Of a DNA stretch of 64,000 bases, positions 32,678 to 41,777 are shown piece by piece (the first letter of the stretch is position 1; every line of letters starts with the position of its first letter). The notes under the pieces were generated by a model. That model worked only from the letters and a program-made list of their open reading frames with translations. It did no database searches and was not told the origin of the DNA. The stretch is from the NCBI GenBank assembly GCA_020429045.1, contig JAGQLS010000002.1:1-64000 (forward strand), read 5' to 3'. Source of the stretch: Candidatus Woesebacteria bacterium. Lineage in GTDB: Bacteria > Patescibacteriota > Microgenomatia > UBA1406 > GWC2-37-13. A program made the translations under genes and the position numbers.

Positions 32678-33173
32678 GTATCACCTTATTTTCTTTTCCC
32701 ATAATCAGCTTCTCAAAGCCTTAGCAAATCCCAAAAGGCTAGAGATCATACATCTGCTGCGTGATCAAGAACTGACAGTAAACGAAATGCAGCATATGCT
32801 TGGTTTGCCACAGGCCAATTTGAGTCAACATCTTATGGTGCTACGAAAGTACGACATCGTGAGCACCCGCAAAGAAGGGAAAGAAATTTATTATAAATTG
32901 GCGCATAAAAACTTCATCAAAGCAAGCGATTTGTTGCGGGAAGTGCTTATTGAAAGACATAAAGACGACGATTTGGCAGACGGTTTCTCTCAAAAAATGT
33001 CCGATTTGGTTCCTTTGGTGCATGACCCGGTTTGTGGAATGCGCATCAGTCCAAAGACTGCCGGCTATGCATTGACAAAAGCAAAACAAACCTATTATTT
33101 TTGCGCATCGGGGTGTTATGAAAAATTTAAACAACACCCCGAACACTTTATACATTCAACACAGACAATATGA
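32676..33173 (+). CDS. ArsR-family regulator fused to a YHS metal-binding domain
   Basis: 165 residues from ATG 32676, which sits directly behind the promoter. The winged HTH reads LLKALANPKRLEIIHLLRDQ, LTVNEMQHMLGLPQANLSQH and VSTRKEGKEIYYKL. A C-terminal YHS/TRASH-type domain follows: DPVCGMRISPKTAGYAL, then YYFCASGCYEKFKQHPEHF. YHS domains bind copper or other soft metals, so the fusion looks like a metal sensor. The stop overlaps the DUF1573 gene start (ATGA). The operon ends in a copper-type ATPase, which supports a copper-responsive repressor. Confidence 0.88.
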   Translation: MYHLIFFSHNQLLKALANPKRLEIIHLLRDQELTVNEMQHMLGLPQANLSQHLMVLRKYDIVSTRKEGKEIYYKLAHKNFIKASDLLREVLIERHKDDDLADGFSQKMSDLVPLVHDPVCGMRISPKTAGYALTKAKQTYYFCASGCYEKFKQHPEHFIHSTQTI

Positions 33174-33670
33174 ACACAAAAATCATCGTCGCAGGCATTG
33201 TGGCAATCGTTATTATTTTAACCGGCAGTTATCTACTTATTGGTACTGTAGACACCAACTCACATATAGAGCGTTCTATCAATGCCAAAGCAACCATCGA
33301 TCAAACCGATTACGATTGGGGTGTTATAGGTATACATGACGGTATCGTACAGGCGACCTTTCCCATAAAAAATGGTGGCACAGAGCCGTTAAAGCTTTTT
33401 AATGTCCAGACTTCGTGTATGTGCACAACCGCACAACTCAAGGTGGAAGATGTCGTTTCGCCGGAATTTGGCATGCACACCAAGTCGTCGTATGTTACCG
33501 AAGTGCCTCCGGGCAAAACAGCGCAGTTGGTTGTCACGTTTGATCCGGCGTTTCATGGGCCAAGTGGTATCGGCCCGATCACGAGGCAAATCATGGTAGA
33601 AACCAACGACAAGGCCAATCCTCGTTTGGCCTTTACTGCCGAAGCGAATGTTGTCTCGCAGGGCCAATAA
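33170..33670 (+). CDS. Membrane-anchored DUF1573 protein
   Basis: 166 residues. An N-terminal helix (IIVAGIVAIVIILTGSYLLI) anchors it and the rest is extracytoplasmic. The DUF1573 (Ig-like) core is visible: YDWGVIGIHDGIVQATFPIK, NGGTEPLKLFNVQTSCMCTT and TFDPAFHGPSGIGPITRQIM. The Cys pair SCMC could bind a metal or be a redox site. It overlaps the regulator gene by 4 bases and is the second gene of the metal operon. Confidence 0.82.
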   Translation: MNTKIIVAGIVAIVIILTGSYLLIGTVDTNSHIERSINAKATIDQTDYDWGVIGIHDGIVQATFPIKNGGTEPLKLFNVQTSCMCTTAQLKVEDVVSPEFGMHTKSSYVTEVPPGKTAQLVVTFDPAFHGPSGIGPITRQIMVETNDKANPRLAFTAEANVVSQGQ

Positions 33671-33722
33671 TATGCGGCACCGATTATTAATTATATTTTT
33701 CATTATTCATTGTTAAATAAAT

Positions 33723-34688
33723 ATGAGCGCATCCACAACCATCCAAAAAATAATTAGCAAGGTTCCCCACATTAGTTGGAAAAAAGATAAACCGTTTTTC
33801 ATCAGAATATTCATTGGAGCGCTTCTTTTTATCGCCACCGTTATCGTTACAACCGCGGTGACCTACTATTTCACTATTCGCGCCAACGAAGAAGCGATCA
33901 AAGCCTTTAATAAAGGAGGCATAACCGTCGAGCAACTCACACAAGAAGTAATTCCCGACACTGGCTATACAGTAGATCTTGCATGGAATGATGTTGGGAA
34001 AAAGCTGGTGGCGTCTGGAGCTATAGATCTTCAGAAATATCAGACAAACTATACCCAAGAGCAGTATAAAGATTTGTTGACCTATGTTACCGAATCCAAG
34101 AGGAAAGAAATTACGATTACGCCACGAAATGCTTATTTTTGGGTTAATACACTATGGGCGCTTGGATTGGTACAGAAGTCAGATGTACTTGGACAAGGAA
34201 TCATGACAAAAGAGTACCCAGACCAAATTGGCAATTTCGCTTCGACCGCAGGATGGACGCTTGGAACAAAAGACGCTATGTCCCTTTATAATTCAACAAA
34301 CATAGTTGATTTATCCCCGGAAGAAAATCAAAGAGTAAGCGACATCACTGGACATATTTATCGCCCATGTTGCGGCAATTCTGCAGCATTTCCAGATTGC
34401 AATCATGGTATGGCCATTCTCGGATTGGTAGAGCTCATGGTTGACCAGGGGTTTTCAGACGAAGCTATTTATGATGCTGCGCTGGCCTTCAATTCGTATT
34501 GGTTTCCACAGACATACATAGATCTTGCGTATTATTTTGAAACCAAACAAGATACGATATGGAACAAGGTTGACCCCAAAACAGTGTTGGGTTTGGCATA
34601 TAGCTCTGCTCAAGGGTATTCTCAGATCAAACAAGAAATCGGTACGATTCCAGGACTCAATAGTGTAGGAGGCAGTTGTGGAGCATAA
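33723..34688 (+). CDS. Membrane-anchored Cys-containing protein of the metal operon
   Basis: 321 residues with one N-terminal membrane helix (FIRIFIGALLFIATVIVTTA). The large outer part holds a distinctive cluster YRPCCGNSAAFPDCNHGMAI (three Cys, one His), then a C-terminal SCG. Such a cluster could bind copper or form a redox centre. I do not recognise a named family. The gene lies between DUF1573 and a Met-rich exported protein on the same strand, within about 50 bases of its upstream neighbour. Confidence 0.6.
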   Translation: MSASTTIQKIISKVPHISWKKDKPFFIRIFIGALLFIATVIVTTAVTYYFTIRANEEAIKAFNKGGITVEQLTQEVIPDTGYTVDLAWNDVGKKLVASGAIDLQKYQTNYTQEQYKDLLTYVTESKRKEITITPRNAYFWVNTLWALGLVQKSDVLGQGIMTKEYPDQIGNFASTAGWTLGTKDAMSLYNSTNIVDLSPEENQRVSDITGHIYRPCCGNSAAFPDCNHGMAILGLVELMVDQGFSDEAIYDAALAFNSYWFPQTYIDLAYYFETKQDTIWNKVDPKTVLGLAYSSAQGYSQIKQEIGTIPGLNSVGGSCGA

Positions 34689-34766
34689 ACTGCATTTATT
34701 TACACAAGCTATTGTGAACAAATCATATCATCATTTTTTCATAGTTACAAATTTTCTATCGTTACT

Positions 34767-35342
34767 ATGCATAAATTAACACCGTTCATATTCGTTTTGT
34801 TTATTGGTTATTTCATGTTTGTCCAACCACAGTCATCGCATGCACAAATGGGTAGTATGATGGGTCAAACCCAAAAACAATCAGAAGGATCGACACAGCA
34901 ACACGAAGAGCATCAAACACTTGATCAAGTGCTTCCTATTCTGTTGGAAAGATACGGCGTAAGTTCGATAAAAGATATAGATTGCAACCAGATTACAGAT
35001 CAGGATTTTGCTATGGCGGGCGACGCTGTTATGGAAGATATTCATCCAGGAGAAGCCCACGAACAAATGGATACCATGATGGGCGGCGAAGGCTCTTCTT
35101 CGCTTGAGACCATGCACATCCAGATGGGTAAAAATTATTTAGGCTGTGAAGACTTTTCCACCAATATAGGCATGATGAGCAGAGGGGTTGGTGTGAGTAT
35201 GCCTATGATGCAGGGTTATCTGGGTCAGATTGGCTGGACAGGCAATCTAACCTCTTTTTTGTTGATTATTGATAGCCTATTATTTCCGGTGTTATTGATT
35301 GTCCTCATACGGTACTTTTGGAGGCGCGCAGATAAAAAATAG
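34767..35342 (+). CDS. Exported Met/His-rich protein with a C-terminal membrane helix
   Basis: 191 residues. It has a signal sequence (FIFVLFIGYFMFVQPQSSHA) and then a Met-, Gln- and His-rich stretch (QMGSMMGQTQKQ, QHEEHQ). Two Cys occur in the body (DIDCNQI and GCEDF), and a terminal membrane helix is near residues 165-185 (SFLLIIDSLLFPVLLIVLI). Met-rich exported segments are a hallmark of copper-handling proteins. The position just before the CcdA-CopB fusion supports a copper-binding role, but this is inference. Confidence 0.6.
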   Translation: MHKLTPFIFVLFIGYFMFVQPQSSHAQMGSMMGQTQKQSEGSTQQHEEHQTLDQVLPILLERYGVSSIKDIDCNQITDQDFAMAGDAVMEDIHPGEAHEQMDTMMGGEGSSSLETMHIQMGKNYLGCEDFSTNIGMMSRGVGVSMPMMQGYLGQIGWTGNLTSFLLIIDSLLFPVLLIVLIRYFWRRADKK

Positions 35343-35399
35343 TCCGGGTGTTTTGTCATACATCTTAAATAGTTTTTTTTAAAATTTACTGAATGTATT

Positions 35400-38300
35400 A
35401 TGGAAACAAATGTTATATATCACATATCGCTTATTGCGGCGTATATTGCTGGCATGGTAGCTTTGTTTGCTCCCTGTTGTATTTCGTACCTTTTTCCTGC
35501 TTATTTGGGAAATATATTTAGGGAACGGAAACAAGTTTTGTTTATGACATTTGTTTATTCCCTGGGCATTTTTGTCATTATGATGCCGGTCGTCTTGGGG
35601 GCAAACGCGCTACAAAAATTTTTCTTTCGTCTGCACGACCAGACATATTTTTTTGGCGCTATATTTATGTTTATTGTTGCTGGTCTATCGCTTTTGGGTA
35701 TTCGGATGCCGCTTCCTCATATAGTCTCGGTACGTGGCAGAGGCAAAACAGATGTTGTTTCCACATTTGTATTGGGAATATTTTCTGGCATCACGAGCGC
35801 TTGTTGCGCACCGGTGCTTATCGGCGTGCTCGCTTTGAGTTCGCTTACGCCGTCGGTTTTTCAGGCTCTTGGTGTGGGTGCGGCGTATGTGTTTGGCATG
35901 GTGACGCCACTTTACATTGCCTCGGCAATTATTCATAAAAAAAATATCTTGCAAAAACCGTTTTTACGCAAGGTGTTGACAACCATAACCATAGGGAAAA
36001 ATATTTTCCCCATCTTTCTATCAAACGTGATAGCGTTTTTCGTATTTGCACTGACTGCAACGATCATGTTGCTACTTACAGCAACGGGAGGATTGGGCAT
36101 GTCAGTTGCGGAAAGCGCAGTAGCGAAACAGATCAATCGCATTGCTTTAGAAGGCACGGCGATTGTTAATACACTGCCAGGCTTAGATGTGATATTTGCT
36201 ATCATGGGCATATACCTCATTATGAAATTTTTACGGACAGTATTTGAAAAACAAAAATCAAATCAACAACACGATCGTAAGTACGTTTGTCCGATGCACG
36301 CTAACGTTGTATCCGATGTTCCAGGCACATGCCCCAAGTGTGGCGGCATGAAGCTTGTTCCTGTTGGGATTGGAGGCACGTCTCATAACAAGGAGCATGG
36401 CGACCATAAACATCACGACCATGCAGGCCACGATCACGCGAGCATGATGGTCAGTCCTCAAGCCGCTGCGGACTTTCTCAAACGCTTTTACATCGTAACT
36501 GTGCTTTTGGTGCCCCTTATCGCGTTTGGCCCTGGCGCAGCGTTTTTTGGTATGACTGATTTTGCACTGCGACCATATATCCAACTTACTATCGCCAGCG
36601 TCATCTTCTACTTTGCTTTAGTTTTTTTTGAACACGCAAAACACGAAATAGCTGCCAAACAGTACGGCATGATGACGCTTGTATCGCTTGCTGTCGGAGC
36701 AGGATTTGGTTTCTCTGTTCTTTCTACATTTGTGCCAGGCCTTTCTGGAGAATTTTACCTTGAAATCTCAACACTCATTTGGATTTTACTTTTCGGGCAT
36801 TATTTAGAAGCGAAATCTTCAACTGCGGCAGGCAACGCGTTGCAAGAAGTGGCACAATTGTTGCCAAAACAGGCTCATTTGCTTTATCAAGGCGACTTCA
36901 AAGACGTACCGGTTGAGCAGCTTGTCGAAAACGATATAGTGTTGGTTAAACCAGGCGAAAAAGTGCCAGCAGACGGCACCATAGAAAAAGGTTCTGCGCA
37001 TATGGACGAATCACTCATAAGCGGAGAGTCAAAGCCTCTAAGTAAAAAGAAGGGAGATACGGTGATTGCCGGTTCAATCTGTCTTGATGGTTCTTTGCAA
37101 ATTAGACTCCGCCACGTTGGTGGCGATTCGACGATCGGACACATACAGCGTTTGATAGCAGATGCGCAAAAAACCAAACCAACGGCCCAGAAAATTGCAG
37201 ACAAGGCAGCACGCATACTGACATTCACCGCACTTGGTGGGGCAATCCTCGCGATCACATTCTGGACAGGAATAGTACACAAGCCGTTTTCTTTTTCCTT
37301 CACGCTTGCCATCACTGCGCTTGTCATCGCCTGCCCGCACGCTTTGGGTTTGGCGATACCTACGGTTTCAACCATCGCAACGTCGCTTGCCGTCAAAAAC
37401 GGTGTGTTTCTCAAAGATCTTGAGAAAATTGAAATCATCAAACAGATCCGTTGGGTTGTATTTGATAAAACTGGCACTTTGACAAAAGGTGTGTTTGGGG
37501 TAAACGACATTAGTACGCTTCACACAATGAAGAAAAAAGAGATTATGAGTATTGCCGCTTCATTGGAACAGCATTCGTCTCATATCATTGGTGCGTCAAT
37601 CGTTGCCTATGTTCGTGACAAAAAAGTTAGGTTGCACGATGTTAGAAAGTTTAAAAGTCTTGCAGGCAAAGGAGTGGAGGGGTTCATCAATGGGCGAAAA
37701 TATACCATAGCCAACAAAGTCTACATGCAGGGACAAAATGTGTATTCTCCTGAGGCGGAAAAACAATTTGCGCGCTATGCCCAAGAAGGCAAGACTGTCG
37801 TGTTTTTGTCAGACGAGAAGAACGTGCTTGGTATTATCGCCTTGTCCGACGAGATAAAACCCGAATCGAAACGGGCGATTCAACGGTTGCACAAGCTGAG
37901 GATCAAAGTCGCCATGCTGACCGGAGACAATACCCAAGTCGCGACTCAAGTTTCCCAGAAACTAGGGATCGATAGTTTTTTTGCCGAGGTGTTACCAGAA
38001 GAAAAATATACACATATTAAAAAATTACAAAAAGGTGGAAATCGCGTCATGATGGTCGGCGATGGCGTGAACGATGCACCCGGGCTCACCCAAGCCGACG
38101 TAGGGGTGGCGATTGGTGCCGGCACCGATGTTGCCGTAGAAGCAGGAGACGTGGTGCTCACACGCAACAACCCCGAAGATGTGGTGCGTCTTATTATTCT
38201 TTCACGAAAAGTTTACAAGAAAATGTTTGAAAATCTTGTCTGGGCTACTGCCTACAATCTCATTGCTATACCTGCAGCAATCGGCGCATTCGCTCGCTGG

Positions 38301-38402
38301 GGCTTTTTCTTAAAGCCTCAAATCGGCGCGATACTCATGGCTCTATCTTCTGTCATTGTCGTTGCAAATGCGCTTGCGCTTAAGAAAGAAGAAATTTACT
38401 AG
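35400..38402 (+). CDS. Fusion of a CcdA-like thiol transporter with a CopB-type P1B ATPase
   Basis: 1000 residues in one open frame. Residues 1-285 form a CcdA/DsbD-like membrane domain with the reactive pairs FAPCCIS and SACCAPVL. A heavy-metal binding module follows (YVCPMH...GTCPKCGGMKL, near 293-318), then a His-rich linker (HKHHDHAGHDHASMM). From about 355 it is a P1B ATPase: actuator SGES (near 540), membrane CPHALGLA (near 644), phosphorylation DKTGTLT (near 690) and hinge GDGVNDAP (near 888). CPH is the CopB-type copper/silver export signature. CcdA domains pass electrons across the membrane, so the fusion may couple thiol reduction to metal export. I know of no standard protein with this order. 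Confidence 0.85.
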   Translation: METNVIYHISLIAAYIAGMVALFAPCCISYLFPAYLGNIFRERKQVLFMTFVYSLGIFVIMMPVVLGANALQKFFFRLHDQTYFFGAIFMFIVAGLSLLGIRMPLPHIVSVRGRGKTDVVSTFVLGIFSGITSACCAPVLIGVLALSSLTPSVFQALGVGAAYVFGMVTPLYIASAIIHKKNILQKPFLRKVLTTITIGKNIFPIFLSNVIAFFVFALTATIMLLLTATGGLGMSVAESAVAKQINRIALEGTAIVNTLPGLDVIFAIMGIYLIMKFLRTVFEKQKSNQQHDRKYVCPMHANVVSDVPGTCPKCGGMKLVPVGIGGTSHNKEHGDHKHHDHAGHDHASMMVSPQAAADFLKRFYIVTVLLVPLIAFGPGAAFFGMTDFALRPYIQLTIASVIFYFALVFFEHAKHEIAAKQYGMMTLVSLAVGAGFGFSVLSTFVPGLSGEFYLEISTLIWILLFGHYLEAKSSTAAGNALQEVAQLLPKQAHLLYQGDFKDVPVEQLVENDIVLVKPGEKVPADGTIEKGSAHMDESLISGESKPLSKKKGDTVIAGSICLDGSLQIRLRHVGGDSTIGHIQRLIADAQKTKPTAQKIADKAARILTFTALGGAILAITFWTGIVHKPFSFSFTLAITALVIACPHALGLAIPTVSTIATSLAVKNGVFLKDLEKIEIIKQIRWVVFDKTGTLTKGVFGVNDISTLHTMKKKEIMSIAASLEQHSSHIIGASIVAYVRDKKVRLHDVRKFKSLAGKGVEGFINGRKYTIANKVYMQGQNVYSPEAEKQFARYAQEGKTVVFLSDEKNVLGIIALSDEIKPESKRAIQRLHKLRIKVAMLTGDNTQVATQVSQKLGIDSFFAEVLPEEKYTHIKKLQKGGNRVMMVGDGVNDAPGLTQADVGVAIGAGTDVAVEAGDVVLTRNNPEDVVRLIILSRKVYKKMFENLVWATAYNLIAIPAAIGAFARWGFFLKPQIGAILMALSSVIVVANALALKKEEIY

Positions 38403-38423
38403 TTGTTGTGTAGGTTCTAAAAC

Positions 38424-39491
38424 GAAGTGCACCACTTTAAGGTAAAATATTTGCCTTAAGGAGGTGATTTCATTGGCAAAATACAAACACTTATCTATCG
38501 AAGAACGAGAAAGAATGTATGCTTGGAAAGAAAAAGGATGGTCATTAAGAACAATTGCTAAAAAACTAAATAGAAGTCATTCGACATTATCGCGTGAATT
38601 AAAACGTAACCAGAGATACGGTAAAGGTTATCTACCATGTTATGCTCAAAGACGTTACGAACGAATAGGAGCTAAACAAAGATACCAAGCGCCTCTTAAA
38701 GGACCTGAAATACTACTGTATGTACGTAATCATTTAAGACCTCCACATCTTTGGACACCCGAAACAATATCTGGGAGATTACGGAAAGAAACAAAAGGAA
38801 GGTTAACAATAACACCCGAATGTATATATCAATACATATACTCTAAAAAAACAGGAAGAGATAAACTGTGGAAATATTTACCATGCAGTAGAAAAAAAAG
38901 AATGGTTAAAAAAGGTCGTAAAGTTAAACGTACTGGTAAAGTACCAAACGCTGTTAGTATAAGTAAAAGACCTAAGTATGTCGAGAGAAGAAAACAAGCG
39001 GGACATTGGGAGACAGACAATATGGAAGGTTCAAAAACTTCCAAAGCTGCCCTATCTGTCACAAGAGAACGTGTAACTAGATATACAAACCTCAAGAAAA
39101 TGAAAAATCAAACTAAAATGGTTAAAAAACTACGGCTGTAGTAGAAGATTTGAGTAAGTTACCAAAAAATATACTAAGATCAATAACACAAGATAATGGT
39201 AAAGAAAATTATGGACATGAAAAAACAGGTGAGTATTTAGGAACTAAAATGTATTTTTGTCACGCGTATACAAGCTGTGAAAAGGGTGGTGTAGAACGTG
39301 CAATAAAAGATATTAGAAGATTCATACCTAAAGGTATCACGCTAACGAAAATTTCTAATACTAAAATTGAGTATGTAGAATGGTGGTTAAATAACAAACC
39401 CATGAAATGTTTGAATTGGTCAACACCTTATGAGAAAGTGCAAGAAGTATTAAGTAAGTTAAATTAACATTTTACCCAAGTGGTGCACTTC
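38424..39491 (+). mobile_element. IS30-family insertion sequence
   Basis: Terminal inverted repeats GAAGTGCACCACTTtaaGG (from 38424) and its partner ending at 39491 (complement GAAGTGCACCACTTgGG) enclose one transposase gene. The length is about 1.07 kb, as usual for IS30. It sits 21 bases after the stop of the CcdA-CopB fusion. A target duplication could not be assigned. Confidence 0.85.
38473..39467 (+). CDS. IS30 transposase split by a -1 frameshift at A6
   Basis: A strong AAGGAGG at 38458-38464 points to TTG 38473 as start, giving AKYKHLSIEERERMYAWKEK. The N-terminal HTH (SLRTIAKKLNRSHSTLSREL) and the first catalytic Asp (HWETDNMEG) are in frame 0, which ends at TAG 39139-39141. The rest (SITQDNGKENYGHE with the second Asp, then the GVERAIKDIRRF region with Glu) is in the -1 frame to 39467. 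The switch point is AAAAAA at 39124-39129; a one-base slip back joins both parts exactly. It may be programmed slippage or a decayed copy. Confidence 0.8.
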
Positions 39492-39542
39492 CACGTTGAA
39501 TGTACATTGAGATAAATTGAGGATATTTTTATCCTATAACAT

Positions 39543-39570
39543 TTGAATTATACATTTAATTGCTTATACT
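39543..39570 (+). promoter_or_regulatory. Promoter of the glycosidase-like gene
   Basis: TTGAAT (39543-39548), a 16-bp spacer and TATACT (39565-39570), 8 bases before ATG 39579. Confidence 0.5.
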
Positions 39571-39578
39571 ATATGAAA

Positions 39579-41084
39579 ATGGAAAAACGAATGGATCAGC
39601 AACCACCCCAATTAAACTCTATGATGCAATTAACGCGAAGGAATTTCCTTAGATTATTCTTTGGCGCAGGAACTTACGAGCTGATGAGAAGACGTTTGAG
39701 AATGCAAGCAACAGATACGGTCTTTTTACCATCCATGCCCGGAAAAGAATTTATCTTAAATTTTGGTGACAGTTTAGTTAATCTTTTTGGGGGGATAAAT
39801 TTTCTTAGTTTAAAGTCTGCTAATTTGCCAAATCTTGACAATGCATATGAGCAATTTCAAACCCTTAACCAAACACTGCGCGATCAGATTATAGATGTAT
39901 GCCCTATTCTTACAAGCGATTTTGCACCTCCATTTGCTATATTTGCTATGGCAGCGGGGCTGTTGCAGGATCTTCCACAATACTATTGGTCGCAAAATAT
40001 TCAAGCAGGTATAAACAGAAATCACGGTGAAGGACAAGCAGACATTATTTTTGTTCGACCAATAAATGTTGGATATCTTCCAGGACATGAAATGCGAATA
40101 GAACCTGCTCGAGCGATGCTCAACGATAAGGGTGAATGGGTTGCGTCCACGATCGAATACAATAGCCCAACAATAAATCAGGCGATAGATAAATTTGTTG
40201 ATTTTACTTATAATTTAGGAATTTCAAATTTTGGTTCATTTAAAGGAAGGACGATATGTTTATTTAACGAACCTGATCTTTGGCTTTTTAAGGAAGGGAG
40301 GCCCATCGATTTTATGGGACAAAATGGTGTATTTAATGTAGAAGAAAACATACGGAAGAATATCGCCCCTGGAAAAGAAAGCAATGAAGATGCAATCCAC
40401 CCAATTGTCGCTGCAAAAGTTTATCTTAAATGGTTAAGAAAGTTAAAAGAAAACGGACAGAACGCAACAATTTTATTTGGTGGAACTTTGGCACCCGATC
40501 GTGGCCATTATACATCGCAACAGACATGGGCGAGTAAAGAGTGGTTAACTACTGCCTTAGAATACATCAAAGAGCACATCAATGATCCAGAATATGAAGG
40601 GATTACCATAGATGATGTGAATTTTCATTTTCATGGTTATGGTTGGGATTTTGGTAATGTAACTCAAACAGAAGAGATTATAGAAGGGTACACTCGTTTT
40701 ATTATAGAAAAAGGTTTTGGAAAGATCGTCGACCGTAAGGGTTTGATTCTTTCTGAGCTTGGTAATTTAACTGCACATTCTGAACAAGAAAATTTTTATT
40801 ACATTTCTCAAATGTGGAGTTATTTACTTTATCGCGCCCATGATCTTGGCATACAAGCAGCTGTGCATTTTATTCCGTGGGAGGAAGGTATCAATAATGA
40901 GGAAGTTAATCCAGACACACACTTATATCATATAGATCTTGATACGCGTGAAGTGACATTGACTCCTGCAGGATGGTGGTATTATGCAGCAGCTTTTTAT
41001 ACACTCTATCAGGAAAACCCAAACACTCTTCATAAACTAGATGGGCTTATTAAGAGATTTGGTTCTGGTGGACCATTTACTTGA
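39579..41084 (+). CDS. Exported glycoside-hydrolase-like (clan A TIM-barrel) protein
   Basis: About 501 residues from ATG 39579. A twin-arginine-like start LTRRNFLRLFFGAG suggests Tat export or a membrane anchor, although the hydrophobic stretch is short. LFNEPDLW (near 230) matches the Asn-Glu acid/base strand of clan A glycosidases, and ILSELGNL (near 391) could hold the nucleophile Glu. HFHGYGWDF between them fits a substrate-binding strand. The substrate is unknown, and assignment to a particular GH family is not possible from sight. It directly follows the IS30 element and has its own promoter. Confidence 0.6.
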   Translation: MEKRMDQQPPQLNSMMQLTRRNFLRLFFGAGTYELMRRRLRMQATDTVFLPSMPGKEFILNFGDSLVNLFGGINFLSLKSANLPNLDNAYEQFQTLNQTLRDQIIDVCPILTSDFAPPFAIFAMAAGLLQDLPQYYWSQNIQAGINRNHGEGQADIIFVRPINVGYLPGHEMRIEPARAMLNDKGEWVASTIEYNSPTINQAIDKFVDFTYNLGISNFGSFKGRTICLFNEPDLWLFKEGRPIDFMGQNGVFNVEENIRKNIAPGKESNEDAIHPIVAAKVYLKWLRKLKENGQNATILFGGTLAPDRGHYTSQQTWASKEWLTTALEYIKEHINDPEYEGITIDDVNFHFHGYGWDFGNVTQTEEIIEGYTRFIIEKGFGKIVDRKGLILSELGNLTAHSEQENFYYISQMWSYLLYRAHDLGIQAAVHFIPWEEGINNEEVNPDTHLYHIDLDTREVTLTPAGWWYYAAAFYTLYQENPNTLHKLDGLIKRFGSGGPFT

Positions 41085-41099
41085 GAAGGGATATAAAAT

Positions 41100-41120
41100 T
41101 CGTTTTTTATAATAAAACGA
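41100..41120. terminator. Bidirectional hairpin between convergent genes
   Basis: TCGTTTT / AAAACGA stem with a 7-base AT loop, between the glycosidase-like gene and doxX. No ORF was recognised from here to 41195. Confidence 0.35.
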
Positions 41121-41195
41121 CACCAATATTTTGAAAAAAATGAGAAGAATAAGATTGTTTTGGTTTTAATATTTCGAATAAATAATCCGTTTTGT

Positions 41196-41654
41196 TCATC
41201 CAAGGAGGAAGCGAAACACGTTGAAGTGTTTTTTTATCATCGTCCCGCGTTCGAGATATGAATCTAAGCCTAATAATCTTCCTGCTCCTTGCGAAGCAAG
41301 CATCACAAACGACAAGCAATAAATGATATGTTCAGAAACAAGGCCGTGTTCTGGCGGGAATGCAGAGAAATAAAATAGCGCCATCATAAGCACGCCCATC
41401 GCCGAGGCAAATCGTACACATACTCCCAAAAGAAGGGCTGCGCCTATCCCGATCTCTCCGTAGATTACCAAGAAGTCGACGAGCGGGTTCCCAGCCATTT
41501 GTGCAAAAAAATGTACGAATGGGCCAGAAGTAGCGTGCAAAAGATACGATTCTGCTGAAAAGTTGCTGGTGAATTTGGAGATGCCCGATGATAGGAAAAG
41601 TATTCCGAGAAACACGCGGAGCAATACTAAGGTAATTTTTTTATGATTATACAT
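41196..41654 (-). CDS. DoxX-family membrane protein
   Basis: 152 residues with four hydrophobic segments. LLRVFLGILFLSSGISKF at the N-terminus, GNPLVDFLVIYGEIGIGAAL and FASAMGVLMMALFYFSAFP match DoxX/DoxD-type proteins of the membrane thiol and oxidative-stress system. TATACT lies 6 bases before the ATG (minus strand), a leaderless arrangement. The C-terminal tail (DSYLERGTMIKKHFNVFRF) is longer than in many members. Confidence 0.82.
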   Translation of the reverse strand: MYNHKKITLVLLRVFLGILFLSSGISKFTSNFSAESYLLHATSGPFVHFFAQMAGNPLVDFLVIYGEIGIGAALLLGVCVRFASAMGVLMMALFYFSAFPPEHGLVSEHIIYCLSFVMLASQGAGRLLGLDSYLERGTMIKKHFNVFRFLLG

Positions 41655-41777
41655 TGTATTAGTATATCACTTCTGTGTAAACCAAAGAGTTCTGCTAAAA
41701 AGAATTTTTTTGTATACATCTTATATGTGTAGTCTATCACATATCTATTTGTCTATTTTTTATACTGTAATAGTATT
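41655..41777. promoter_or_regulatory. Divergent promoter region doxX / beta-helix gene
   Basis: The minus-strand -10 TATACT lies at about 41661-41666 (complement). A plus-strand TATACT is at 41761-41766, 11 bases before the ATG at 41778. The rest is T-rich with no ORF. Confidence 0.4.

Noticed and set aside
41107-41319. A 70-codon minus-strand ORF next to doxX
   Set aside because: It lies mostly over the doxX 3' end in another frame and has no protein-like features; treated as a shadow.
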